This document shows positions 7,631-16,252 of a stretch of 36,665 bases of DNA, one piece after another. Made by a program: the position numbers and the translations under genes. How positions within the stretch are numbered: position 1 is the stretch's first letter; each line of letters opens with the position of its first letter. Source of the DNA: Bacteroidota bacterium (GTDB lineage: Bacteria > Bacteroidota > Ignavibacteria > UBA10030 > UBA8401); NCBI GenBank assembly GCA_008933835.1, contig WBUG01000033.1, positions 1-36,665 of the forward strand, read 5' to 3'. The notes beneath the pieces were generated by a model. The model did no database searches and had not been told where the DNA came from. It saw only the letters and a list, made by a program, of their open reading frames with translations.

Positions 7631-8662
7631 TCAGAAATCGATGAGCATGGTGATCATCTGCGTTCCGGTGAAGAACCGCATCTGCTGATACGCATAGTCG
7701 AAATGGACGGCCAGACCGGTCGCGGGGATGCCGTACGCGACGCCCGCACCGGCGGACCAGAGGTACACCTCCTCCAGTTCCGCCGTGCCGTTCACCACGG
7801 AACTGACGACGCGGTTGCGCAGACCCGCGCGGAGGAAGAGCATCTCTTCGAACGCGAACTCGGCTCCGACGTGCATCTGCGGCCGGTAGTCGCGCTCGTC
7901 GCGGTAGTCCATCGTGCCGGTGAACCGCACCATGTCGGTGCGGAGCGGCGTCACCGCGAAGCCGAGCTGGAAGACGACCGGGAGCGCCCACTCCTGCGTC
8001 TCGAGATTGGCGACGACGTCCGACGGATTGGAACCGACGTCCGGCAGCGGATCGATGCGCACCTGCAGGTCACGGCCGGCGATGGCGGCGGCGGGACCGA
8101 AGTTCTGGATGGACATGCCGACCCGGAGCCAGCCGATATCGTACTGGCTGCCGACGTCCACCGCGAAGGTGTTGGCGGAGGAGTTGGAGATGGTCTCGTT
8201 GAGGTACTTCAGGTGGACCCCGACCTTGAACCGGTCGTTCATCTGCCGGGCCCACCCGATGCCGATGGCGGTGCTGTGCGACGAGAAGATCTCGCCGGTG
8301 CCGGCGGTGGCGTCCCAGCTGGTCACCTTCATATCGCCCATGCTGAGGTACGACACGCTCACGCCGAGGACGCCGAACTCCCCCACGGGGGCGGCGACCG
8401 CCACGAAGTTGTGCGCGATGTCGGCGATCCAGTTATTGTTGGACAGGAGCACCTGGTTGCCGGTGAGATTGGCGATGCCCGACGGGTTCCAATAAAGGGC
8501 CGACGCGTCGCTCGCCACTGCCACCTGGGACGAGCCCATGGCGAGCGCGCGGGCGCCGACGCCGATCTTCAGGAAGTTCATCGCCGACGTGCCGGCGTTG
8601 TCGAACTGTGCGGAGGCGGGGAGGGCCGCCGCGAGGAGCATGAGGACCACAGATCGTTTCAT
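7631..8662 (-). CDS. PorV/PorQ (UPF0164) family outer-membrane beta-barrel protein
   Basis: A 343-aa protein with a signal peptide ending PASAQF, then the family hallmark: FLKIGVGARALAMGSS followed by ASDASALYWNPSGIANL. The remainder alternates as expected for a FadL-like beta-barrel and ends in ITMLIDF with terminal Phe. PorV-type proteins shuttle or anchor type IX secretion substrates at the outer membrane, and PorQ-like paralogues are widespread in the FCB group. It lies 36 bp behind a large secreted protein whose tail looks like a type IX sorting signal, which supports a shuttle or anchor role for that neighbour. ATG at 8662 is preferred (CGGAG just upstream); a GTG two codons earlier is possible. 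The general secretion-system genes are not in this window. Confidence 0.85.
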   Translation of the reverse strand: MKRSVVLMLLAAALPASAQFDNAGTSAMNFLKIGVGARALAMGSSQVAVASDASALYWNPSGIANLTGNQVLLSNNNWIADIAHNFVAVAAPVGEFGVLGVSVSYLSMGDMKVTSWDATAGTGEIFSSHSTAIGIGWARQMNDRFKVGVHLKYLNETISNSSANTFAVDVGSQYDIGWLRVGMSIQNFGPAAAIAGRDLQVRIDPLPDVGSNPSDVVANLETQEWALPVVFQLGFAVTPLRTDMVRFTGTMDYRDERDYRPQMHVGAEFAFEEMLFLRAGLRNRVVSSVVNGTAELEEVYLWSAGAGVAYGIPATGLAVHFDYAYQQMRFFTGTQMITMLIDF

Positions 8663-8698
8663 ACGCACTCCGAAGTCATGAGAGGTTCGCCGCGGTCA

Positions 8699-11692
8699 TC
8701 ATTTGATGAGGGCGAGCTTGCCGATGTACTCGCCCACGCCGTCCACCTCCACGTGGTAGATGTAGATGCCGTACGACACCTCCTGGCCGTTGTAGCTCTG
8801 CAGGTCCCAGGCGGCGATGGTCGGCTGCGCCGCGCGCGCCGCATCGTGCACGATGGTGCGCACCAGGTCCCCCGCCACGTTGAAGATGCGGATGGTGCAC
8901 CGCGGCGGCAGGTGGTGGAACTGCACCTCCTTCTGGATGCCGAACTTGTTCGTCTCATAGTACGAACTGACGACGAACGGATTGGGGACCGCGGTGATCG
9001 CCAGGTCGCTCTTCGTGATGGTGGCGGTGCTGTACGGTACGGTCTGGAACTCGAACACGTCCTCGGACGTGAGCGGGTGATTGGTGACGAGCTGTAGTTT
9101 GTCCCCCGGCGATGCGACGGACGAGGAATCGAAGAAAAGGTAATAGTTGAAGGTCGTCTTCGGCGCCTTCACGCCCGGAAGGAATCCGGTCAGCCGGATG
9201 TTCGTGACGGTGTCGTACAGGGCGTTGCAGATGATGAGTCCGTCCCCGTTCGCGATGTCGAACGTACTGTCCCCCGCCGCGGTGTTGAGGATGGGGATGA
9301 TTCGGTTGCCCGTGGTGATGTTGCGCAGGTACAGCGGAATGCGGTAGATCCTGTTCATGTTCGAGTCGCGTGCGGTGTAGCTCCAGAGCGTGTCGTACAC
9401 GGCCGGGTCAGCGACGATGATCTCGTAGTCGTCGGAGAGCCCGCTTCCGGACGAATCTTCGAAATAGTACTGCCAGCGGTCGAGCTTCGCCTTCTTCGCG
9501 GCGGAGGGAAGCACCTGGCGGAGGTCGTAGACGCCGACGGGAATGTCGCGCACTTCCACCCCGAGTCCGTCGAAGAGCGCGATGTTCTCCCGGTCCGGTG
9601 AAAAGAGGGGCTTCCGGACGATGGAATCGGACGCGATGCCGACGGAACCGGTGACGGGCGTCGACGTGCCGCTGTAGCGGATGGTGTACCGTTTGTCCGA
9701 CGGAACGGACGCGTCGTACGAGACGGTGTAGGAGCGCCCGGTGACCTTCTTCGGATCGAGCACCTTCACCGAGGGGACCGCCTGTGAACGGCCCGCTTTC
9801 AGCACCGGCTGACCTTTCGTCGCCCCTCCGGAGACCCCCTTCGGCGGCGCCGCGGGGATGACCGCGACGGTGTTGCCGCCGAGCTGCTGACGGCTCGCCT
9901 TGATGGAGTTGATCAGCGGCGGGATGGCACCGTCGTCGCCGTCATAGGCGCAGACGGCGTACCAGTACTCGTATCCGTTGGAGACGTTCCGGTCGGTGAA
10001 CGTGTGCTTCAGACCGGTGTCGTCGCCGAGCCAGAAGTAGCGGCCCAGTTCGAGCTTGCTCTCGCCGGTGACGCCGTCCTTCGCATCGTACTGCGCGAGC
10101 GGCTTCCAGTACTTGAATCCCCCTTTGATGTCGGCGATCTTCTCCCCCCACGTGATGCCGCGGTCGGTGCTCTTGAAGATCATGTATCCCTGGAACGCAT
10201 TGGTGGTGGTGAGTCGGTCGTTGACGTGGTCCACCGAACCGTCCGCCTTATAATAGATGCCGCGTTCCGAACGGTCGTCCCAGTACAGCGTCACTTCGCG
10301 GTCGCCGACCACGGTCTGGACGGCCGGCTCCGGGGGCGGTTCCGCCGCCTGATAGTTGGAATTATAGAGGAGCTGGCAGAAGATGGCGTTGTTGAACAGG
10401 TCGCTCTTGTTCGCCGCATGGACGGTGGCGAACGCGAAGTTGAGCTGCTGTCCCGGCACGAGCGTGAACGGTCCGCTTCCCACCACGTACGTGATGTCCG
10501 GACCGTACGAGTTCGGCGTCTGCGTCCAGTCGCGCTGGTGCGGCGTGACGTTCACCGGCGCCATCAGCCCTGCCGCCAGCTGGTCGTACTCGGTCACTTC
10601 GGACTGCGGCGCGGCGGAGTACTCGAACACCTGGAACGTGGAGATGCCCCTCGGCCGTCCGGTGTTCGGGTCGTTCGGGGTCTCAAGGAACTTCAGTCCG
10701 ACCCAGCCCACGTTCTTGGCGATGAGACCTTCGACCTTGTCGTCGCCGTCCCACAGGTAGGTGAAGTTCCACAGCAGGGAGTCCTGCTTCGGCGCGTATC
10801 CCGCCACGTCGGTCCCCGGCGGGATGAAGGCGGCGAAATCGTCGGTCCACTCCGCGCCCCCCTGCTCGGGACAGTCGGGATCGTCGTGCATGCCGATGTA
10901 CACGTCGTGGAGCGTGTCGGTACCGACGTTGGTGAGCAGCATCTTGTACACGATGAAGTTCTGGTTCAGGATGTCGTCCCACTGCAGCGCCCACATGTCC
11001 ACCCGCACGTCCATCGGCGACGGTTTATTGCCGTCCACCGTATCGTTGTCCGTCACGACGAAGTACGCTTCGCGCGTTGCGCGGACGCCGCCGTTGACGA
11101 TGCCGGGGAAACCGGAGGGGCCGACGGCGGGCTGGGTGTACGAAAGACCGTTCTGTGTCAGCTTCCGGGCGTACGACGGGAGTTCGGAGAGGGGCCGGGT
11201 GTTGGGCCACACGGACGGCCAGCTCGCCGGTTTGTCGCTGAAGGCGATGCCGATGTTCGCCTTCTCGTCCTCCACTCCCGCATCGAACCCTTTCAGCGGC
11301 TGGAACTCCTCTTCGCTGAACCGGGCCGCGCCGCGGGTTCCGCTCGCGACGAACTTGGCGCCGGAGGATTTCCGGGCGCCGATGAGCGGCGCCATGGTCC
11401 AGCGGTACGTGTAGCCCGACTTCGCCGGATATTCGTAACAGAGTCCCCACCGGTCGTAGCCGAGGGTCGCCGCATTGGAGATGCGGGCCCAGACGTTGCC
11501 GACGTCGAGGATGGAGAGCTTGCGGTCCGCCACGAGGGACGGCTTCAAGAGCGACGGCGGCGGAAGGGGTTTGTACCCGCGCGCCGGGGCGAGCACGGTG
11601 TTATAGTACTCGTACTTCGTCATCTTCCCTGGATCCTGTCCGAAGAGGAGGAGCGGGAGGGCGAGCACGGCGATGAGGCGGTTCATGGTCAT
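8699..11692 (-). CDS. large secreted surface protein with FN3-like region and type IX-like C-terminal tail
   Basis: A 997-aa protein. It has a signal peptide (MTMNRLIAVLALPLLLFGQ). A roughly 480-residue N-terminal domain of unknown fold is rich in Trp, Asp and Gly (MDVRVDMWALQWDD, YIGMHDDPDCPEQGG). A fibronectin-III-like segment starts near EPAVQTVVGDREVTLYWDD and runs through YEYWYAVCAYDGDD. A linker and a beta-rich stretch follow, then a C-terminal FlgD/type A sorting-like domain (AVPNPF, IRIFNVAGDLVRTIVHD, GIYIYHVEVDG) ending GKLALIK. The start overlaps the TonB receptor stop as ATGA, implying translational coupling. It is probably exported by type IX secretion and displayed with the downstream PorV-like protein. 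I recall similar proteins beside TonB receptors in other FCB genomes, but know of no assigned function. Substrate capture for the receptor is an inference. Confidence 0.8.
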   Translation of the reverse strand: MTMNRLIAVLALPLLLFGQDPGKMTKYEYYNTVLAPARGYKPLPPPSLLKPSLVADRKLSILDVGNVWARISNAATLGYDRWGLCYEYPAKSGYTYRWTMAPLIGARKSSGAKFVASGTRGAARFSEEEFQPLKGFDAGVEDEKANIGIAFSDKPASWPSVWPNTRPLSELPSYARKLTQNGLSYTQPAVGPSGFPGIVNGGVRATREAYFVVTDNDTVDGNKPSPMDVRVDMWALQWDDILNQNFIVYKMLLTNVGTDTLHDVYIGMHDDPDCPEQGGAEWTDDFAAFIPPGTDVAGYAPKQDSLLWNFTYLWDGDDKVEGLIAKNVGWVGLKFLETPNDPNTGRPRGISTFQVFEYSAAPQSEVTEYDQLAAGLMAPVNVTPHQRDWTQTPNSYGPDITYVVGSGPFTLVPGQQLNFAFATVHAANKSDLFNNAIFCQLLYNSNYQAAEPPPEPAVQTVVGDREVTLYWDDRSERGIYYKADGSVDHVNDRLTTTNAFQGYMIFKSTDRGITWGEKIADIKGGFKYWKPLAQYDAKDGVTGESKLELGRYFWLGDDTGLKHTFTDRNVSNGYEYWYAVCAYDGDDGAIPPLINSIKASRQQLGGNTVAVIPAAPPKGVSGGATKGQPVLKAGRSQAVPSVKVLDPKKVTGRSYTVSYDASVPSDKRYTIRYSGTSTPVTGSVGIASDSIVRKPLFSPDRENIALFDGLGVEVRDIPVGVYDLRQVLPSAAKKAKLDRWQYYFEDSSGSGLSDDYEIIVADPAVYDTLWSYTARDSNMNRIYRIPLYLRNITTGNRIIPILNTAAGDSTFDIANGDGLIICNALYDTVTNIRLTGFLPGVKAPKTTFNYYLFFDSSSVASPGDKLQLVTNHPLTSEDVFEFQTVPYSTATITKSDLAITAVPNPFVVSSYYETNKFGIQKEVQFHHLPPRCTIRIFNVAGDLVRTIVHDAARAAQPTIAAWDLQSYNGQEVSYGIYIYHVEVDGVGEYIGKLALIK

Positions 11693-14514
11693 TGTCCTTC
11701 CCGGTACGTCTTGTCGAAATTGATCTCGACGCCGAGCTCCACGTGGCGCGGCGGTCCGAACCAGTTCGGGATGTGGCTCGCCTCGATGCTGGTGTTCGGG
11801 TTCGCGGAGTAGTCCGGCCGGCCGGTGGAACTGAAGACGTTGTACACGTTCCGCCGGTTGAGCAGGTTGTCGATGTCGATGTAGAAGAGGAGCCCGACGG
11901 GGTCCATCCCCCATTCATAGTACACGCGGGTGTCGACGGAGCCGGTCCAAGGCTGCCGGTCGCTGTTGCGTTCGCCGATGGGTTTTCCGCGGGCATCGGC
12001 CGGGGTGTACGGCAGTCCGCTGCCGAACTGGCCGATGACGCTCGCGCCCCAGGAGGGGTAGGCGACGCTGGCGGTGAAGTTGAGCGTGTGCGGCTGGTCC
12101 CAGCCGAGCGTGACGGTCTTCTTCGGCGCCACGATGCCGTAGACGGAGGCGAGGTACGCCTCGTCCGCGTGGCTCTGCCAGTAGTCGGCGTTCCCCTCGG
12201 CGCGGGAGTAGGTGTAGTTCACCTGGAAGGAGTAGTGGTCCGCCAGCCGTTTTCGCAGCGAGAGTTCGACGCCGCGGGAGTTGGCGTAGTCCAGGTTCAC
12301 GATCTGGGTGTACGCGTACGGCCGCACGTCGATGCGGGCGGTGGAGATGTAGTCGTAGGTGTCCTTGTAGAACAGGGTCACGCTGCCGGTGACGTTCTCC
12401 GCCACTTCGAACTCGCCGCCGAACTCGTACGCGTGGGTCACTTCGGGCTTCAGGTTCGGGTTGCCGATGGAAGGCTCGTACCCCTGGCCGAGGTTCGGCT
12501 GCGGATACTGCGGGTCGATCTGGTTGAAGCGCCGGTACAGGAAGTTGAAGTCCGGATACTGGTAGAACTGTCCGTACGAGAAGCGGAACTTGATGCGGTC
12601 CGTGATGGGATGGGCGAACCCGATGCGGGGACTGACGTGCATCTTCGGCTTCACCGCGGCGTCGGGGAGCGCGGTGTTGGACGGGTCATTGATGATGGAG
12701 TAGATGTCGGGCGCCTTGCTGTCCAGGTAGTCGAACCGGAGGCCGAGGTTGAGGATGATGTCGTCGTACTCGAGCTTGTCCTGCACGTAAGCGGAGAGCT
12801 GCATGGGACTGAACTCGTACGACGTCACCTCGGAATGCCGCTTCCAGAAGGCGTACGACGGATCGATATGGTCCCAGTAGCTGTTGATGCCGCTGATCCA
12901 GAAGTTGTTGACGGTGTGGAACTTCACTTCGAACCCCGCCTTCACGAGATTGTTCTTGTCCACCTGGCTCGTGATGTTGCCGATGAGGGTGCGGGTCGTG
13001 GTCTTGCTGTCCTCGAAGAAGTTGTCGACCGAGGGGACCATCACGATGGCGCGGTCGATCCCCTGCGCGGTGAGCTGGGCGATGAGACCGTCGGACAGCA
13101 CCGTCCCCTTCGACGCCACCACGGCACCGGAGGAGTCCGTGAGGTCCGCACCGAGCGTGCGGTGGCCGTACGCGGCGATGTCGGTGAAGAGGAGCGGCTG
13201 CGCGTAGTATCCGGCGAACTCGTAGTTGGAGGTGGAATCGAACGCGACCGCATCGCTCACGGGATAGAAGATGCGCCGGAACCGCTGCTCGAGCGGACCG
13301 TCCAGGTCCTCCTCGTACGTGAACGTGTTACCGTGCTTGCTGAAGTACGAGAACTTCAGTTCATAGAAAGCGGTGGTACTGAGGGTGTGCGTGAGCGCCA
13401 CGGAGTAGAGCTGGCTCTCGAGCCGCTGCTGGTCGTTGAACTCGGGATACTGCTTGTAGTACTGGTCGTAGTCGCGCCACTTCCGCAGCGAGTAGGAGAA
13501 GGCCGCGTTCACTTTCAGGTCGGACGCGGGACGTGAGGTCACCTTGCCCGTGATGCGGTCCTTCCGGTCGAACAGCCCGAAATCGAACTCGCGCTGCACG
13601 GGGCGCCCGCCGCGCGATTCGTACGACGGTCCGGTCACCTTGTTGAGGTACGTCTGCGTGGAGAGACGGTCGCCGCTCACGAAAAGGGTGAGCGCCTCGG
13701 GGTCCGTGAAGAGGAACGGGACCGGACCGCTGAGCGTCACTTCCTTACGGACGGTGTTCCAGTCGTTCGATGCGACGCCGAAACCGTCCGTGCCGAACCG
13801 CACGGAGCCCTGATAGTGGCGCCCCCCTTCCGGCGTGGTGATGTTGACGACGCCGGACTGCGCCTGTCCGTACTCGGCATTGAACGTTCCGCTCATCACG
13901 GTGAGGGACGAGACGCCGGTGCGCGGCAGGTCGATGGCCAGACCGCCGTAGATGGGGTCGTCCACCCGTACGCCGTCCACGAGGTACGTCACCTCACCGG
14001 ACCGGCCGCCGCGCAGATGGATGCCGTCGTCGCCGCTGCCGTTGTTGCTGCTGACGAATCCGGTCACCAGGACCAGCGCCTGGGTGAACGTGTTGATGGG
14101 CAGCGAACGGATCTGCTGTTCGTCCACCGTAGTGAGGGTGGCGGTGGCGTCCTTCTGGAACGCCTTCCGCTCCGCGGTGATGGTCACTTCCCCCATCTCG
14201 ATCCCTTCGGAGACGAGCGCCGCGTCCATTTCGGTGGTGAGGTCCGGCGTCACGACGACGTTGGTCACCGTCAGGGAGCGGTATCCGAGGAACGAGAAGC
14301 GGAGCGAATAGACGCCGGCCGGGATGTTCAGCATGAGGTAATCGCCGCCGACGTCCGTGACGGCGCCGTACGATGTTCCGATGACGGCCACGGTCGCGTT
14401 CGGCAGCGCTTCGCCGGACGAACGGTCCGTGACATGTCCTTTGATCTTTCCGGTGACGCCGGCCGCGGCGGCCGAAGCGAAGATGAGGGTGAGCAGAACG
14501 AGGCGATGTATCAT
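11689..14514 (-). CDS. TonB-dependent receptor with N-terminal carboxypeptidase-regulatory-like domain
   Basis: A 941-aa receptor. It has a signal peptide (residues 1-18), a beta-sandwich (about 24-105; IKGHVTDRSSGEALPNATV, then FSFLGYRSLTV), a plug with SLPINTFTQALVLVTGFV, GIHLRGGRSGEVTYLVDGV and LTVMSGTFNAEYGQAQSGV, and a large barrel ending VELGVEINFD plus a short charged tail. This plug type (LRGGRxGEVxYLVDGV) is common in FCB genomes for receptors without SusD. It is the first gene of the string that continues with the secreted 997-aa protein, the PorV-like protein and two hydrolases. It has a promoter of the local type 44 bases upstream and an AAGGGGGG ribosome site. Substrate unknown; peptides or acylated amino acids are suggested only by the downstream enzymes. 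Confidence 0.93.
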   Translation of the reverse strand: MIHRLVLLTLIFASAAAAGVTGKIKGHVTDRSSGEALPNATVAVIGTSYGAVTDVGGDYLMLNIPAGVYSLRFSFLGYRSLTVTNVVVTPDLTTEMDAALVSEGIEMGEVTITAERKAFQKDATATLTTVDEQQIRSLPINTFTQALVLVTGFVSSNNGSGDDGIHLRGGRSGEVTYLVDGVRVDDPIYGGLAIDLPRTGVSSLTVMSGTFNAEYGQAQSGVVNITTPEGGRHYQGSVRFGTDGFGVASNDWNTVRKEVTLSGPVPFLFTDPEALTLFVSGDRLSTQTYLNKVTGPSYESRGGRPVQREFDFGLFDRKDRITGKVTSRPASDLKVNAAFSYSLRKWRDYDQYYKQYPEFNDQQRLESQLYSVALTHTLSTTAFYELKFSYFSKHGNTFTYEEDLDGPLEQRFRRIFYPVSDAVAFDSTSNYEFAGYYAQPLLFTDIAAYGHRTLGADLTDSSGAVVASKGTVLSDGLIAQLTAQGIDRAIVMVPSVDNFFEDSKTTTRTLIGNITSQVDKNNLVKAGFEVKFHTVNNFWISGINSYWDHIDPSYAFWKRHSEVTSYEFSPMQLSAYVQDKLEYDDIILNLGLRFDYLDSKAPDIYSIINDPSNTALPDAAVKPKMHVSPRIGFAHPITDRIKFRFSYGQFYQYPDFNFLYRRFNQIDPQYPQPNLGQGYEPSIGNPNLKPEVTHAYEFGGEFEVAENVTGSVTLFYKDTYDYISTARIDVRPYAYTQIVNLDYANSRGVELSLRKRLADHYSFQVNYTYSRAEGNADYWQSHADEAYLASVYGIVAPKKTVTLGWDQPHTLNFTASVAYPSWGASVIGQFGSGLPYTPADARGKPIGERNSDRQPWTGSVDTRVYYEWGMDPVGLLFYIDIDNLLNRRNVYNVFSSTGRPDYSANPNTSIEASHIPNWFGPPRHVELGVEINFDKTYREGQ

Positions 14515-14557
14515 ACATCCCCCCTTATAAAGGTGAGCGACAGGCTGGATTCCTGAG

Positions 14558-14588
14558 GTAAAGTAGCGAGTTTGGCGGAGACAAGCAA
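14558..14588 (-). promoter_or_regulatory. promoter of the TonB/secreted protein/PorV gene string
   Basis: On the minus strand TTG (plus 14586-14588), exactly 20 bases, then TACTTTAC (plus 14558-14565), close to the Bacteroidota TTTG-N19-21-TAnnTTTG pattern. The minus-7 box ends 44 bases before the TonB receptor start, the same distance as for the bL38-like gene. The minus-33 element falls inside the loop of the hairpin that follows phoH. Confidence 0.6.
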
Positions 14589-14600
14589 CATGTCTCCGCC
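14574..14600 (-). terminator. hairpin after the PhoH gene
   Basis: A perfect 10-bp stem (GGCGGAGACA / TGTCTCCGCC) with a 7-base loop, 15 bases beyond the phoH stop. No U-tract follows on the minus strand (AAACTCG), so termination may be inefficient. The structure overlaps the promoter of the next gene. Confidence 0.55.
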
Positions 14601-14615
14601 TCGCTGCCGGAGGGT

Positions 14616-15944
14616 TCAGAGCAGGTTGCTGGCCAGTTCGGCGAGCTTGGAGCGCTCTCCTTTCTCGAGATTGATGTGGGCGTAGAGCTTCTGTCCCTGC
14701 ATCTTGGCGATGAGGTAGCTCAGGCCGTTGGACTGGCTGTCCAGGTACGGATGGTCGATCTGGTAGATGTCCCCGGTCAGCACGATCTTCGTCCCCTCGC
14801 CCGCCCGGGTGATGATGGTCTTCACTTCGTGGGGGGTGAGGTTCTGGGCCTCGTCAACGATGAAGTAGATCTTCACCAGACTCCGCCCTCTGATATAGGA
14901 GAGGGGCTCGATGACGAGCTTTTCGTCCTGCATCATCTGGGTGATTCTGGTGAAGTTCTGGTCGTTCTCGGGATACTGGTTCTTGATGACCCCCAGGTTA
15001 TCGAACAGCGGCTGCATGTAGGGGTCGAGCTTGGACTGGATGTCGCCCGGAAGGTAGCCGATGTCCTTGTTGGAGAGGGGAACGATGGGCCGGGCCATGA
15101 AGATCTGACGGTACAGTTTCCGCCGTTCCAGGGCCGCCGCCAGCGCCAGCAGTGTCTTACCGGTCCCCGCCTTTCCCGAGACGGTGACGAGCTGGATGTC
15201 CGGGTTCAGGAGGGCGTTCAGCGCGAAGATCTGCTCGGCGTTGTGCGGCGCGATGCCGTAGGCGACGGTCTTTTCGATCTTCGCGATGCGCTGCTGTTCG
15301 GCGTCATAGGTGGCGAGGGCGGACTGCTTCCCGTTCCGGAGGATCATGTACTCGTTCGGGACGAAATGGTTGGTCGGAAGGTCCTGCGGCCGCACTTCGT
15401 AGGGATTGGCATGGAGGCGCTGGATGACCCTTTCGTCCACGTTCTCCACCGTGCGGTGACCGGTGTACAGCTCGGTCAGGTTCTGCACCTGGTCGTTCTT
15501 GTAGTCCTGCGCGGGGATGCCGACCGCTTTCGCCTTCATACGGAGGTTCACATCCTTGGAGACGAGGATGACCTCGCGGGATGGATTCTCCTTGGCGATG
15601 CAGTAGGCGCAGTTGAGGATCTGGTGGTCCGGCTTGTTGGGAGAGAAGACGGAATGCAGGTCCTTGTGCAGGTTCTGGTCCAGCCGGACGGTGATCTTGC
15701 CGAGCCCCTTGCCGATGCGGACGCCGCCGTTGAAGATATGGTCGCCGCTCATCGCATCCACGTTCCGTGCGAACTCGCGGGCGTGGAAATTGATGGATTC
15801 GTTCCCCTTTTTGAAGGCGTCGAGCTCCTCCAGCAGGGTCACCGGTATGACGACATCGTGCTCCTTGAATTGATAGATGCTGGCACTGTCGTGCAATACC
15901 ACGTTGGTATCGAGAACGAATAGTTTGGTCTTTTTCTTCGCCAT
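14616..15944 (-). CDS. phoH: PhoH-family ATPase with N-terminal PIN domain (PhoH2 type)
   Basis: A 442-aa cytoplasmic protein. The PIN RNase-like domain (1-150) has the acidic active-site residues Asp12 in VLDTNVVLHD and Glu39/Glu40 in LLEELD, with further Asp near 106 and 131. The PhoH ATPase domain has Walker A GKAGTGKT at 257-264 and Walker B FIVDEAQNL at 361-369, followed by ITRAGEGTKIVLTGD. Family members couple RNA unwinding with RNA cleavage and may act in RNA turnover or as toxin-antitoxin-like regulators. It is monocistronic: a promoter with a long leader upstream, a hairpin downstream. No good Shine-Dalgarno stands near the ATG; a GAGG sits 14 bases upstream within a small hairpin. 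Confidence 0.96.
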   Translation of the reverse strand: MAKKKTKLFVLDTNVVLHDSASIYQFKEHDVVIPVTLLEELDAFKKGNESINFHAREFARNVDAMSGDHIFNGGVRIGKGLGKITVRLDQNLHKDLHSVFSPNKPDHQILNCAYCIAKENPSREVILVSKDVNLRMKAKAVGIPAQDYKNDQVQNLTELYTGHRTVENVDERVIQRLHANPYEVRPQDLPTNHFVPNEYMILRNGKQSALATYDAEQQRIAKIEKTVAYGIAPHNAEQIFALNALLNPDIQLVTVSGKAGTGKTLLALAAALERRKLYRQIFMARPIVPLSNKDIGYLPGDIQSKLDPYMQPLFDNLGVIKNQYPENDQNFTRITQMMQDEKLVIEPLSYIRGRSLVKIYFIVDEAQNLTPHEVKTIITRAGEGTKIVLTGDIYQIDHPYLDSQSNGLSYLIAKMQGQKLYAHINLEKGERSKLAELASNLL

Positions 15945-16252
15945 TGTGTCGTTACGACCTCACATAGTGAGCGGAAAAAGGAGTTGATTCGTGCGACAGG
16001 AAAGAATGGAGACAACAATGCTATGGGACCGGGAGCAGAGGGAAAACGTGTGGGGTGCAGGTGTATGGGCAAGAGGTGCTCTGTTAAAAGAACAACTTTA
16101 ATCAAACGTAACAATCCGCTCATTCAGACGCAAGTGGTGGTATCATTAAATTTTTCGAATGAGGTGACGGGGATAACATACGGCGGGACCGTGAACTAGA
16201 CGGGGATGAAAACGACTGTGCCGGGTGATGGCCCGGCACAGTGTCGAAGTGC
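15945..16252 (-). promoter_or_regulatory. intergenic region with phoH promoter and long leader
   Basis: The 308-bp gap is AT-richer than its neighbours. On the minus strand TTG (plus 16131-16133), exactly 20 bases, then TACGTTTG (plus 16103-16110), a full match to TTG-N20-TAnnTTTG. The predicted transcript has a leader of roughly 150 bases before the phoH ATG, against about 35 bases at other promoters here. The leader ends in two small adjacent hairpins, CTCAC-TAT-GTGAG (plus 15959-15971) and GTCG-TAA-CGAC, directly before the start. The rest of the gap holds only the terminator of the prolyl oligopeptidase gene; no credible small gene. Confidence 0.75.
16215..16242 (-). terminator. terminator of the prolyl oligopeptidase operon
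   Basis: A perfect 11-bp stem (ACTGTGCCGGG / CCCGGCACAGT) with a 6-base loop, 10 bases beyond the stop. The minus strand then reads CGTTTTCATC, a short U-tract. Confidence 0.8.

Noticed and set aside
11692-13536. 614-codon plus-strand frame opposite the second TonB receptor
   Set aside because: Shadow frame of low-complexity composition; the minus-strand receptor is clear over the whole stretch.
15984-16199. 71-codon plus-strand frame in the phoH upstream gap
   Set aside because: It overlaps the phoH promoter and leader, has no clear ribosome site or recognisable sequence, and the region is better explained as regulatory.
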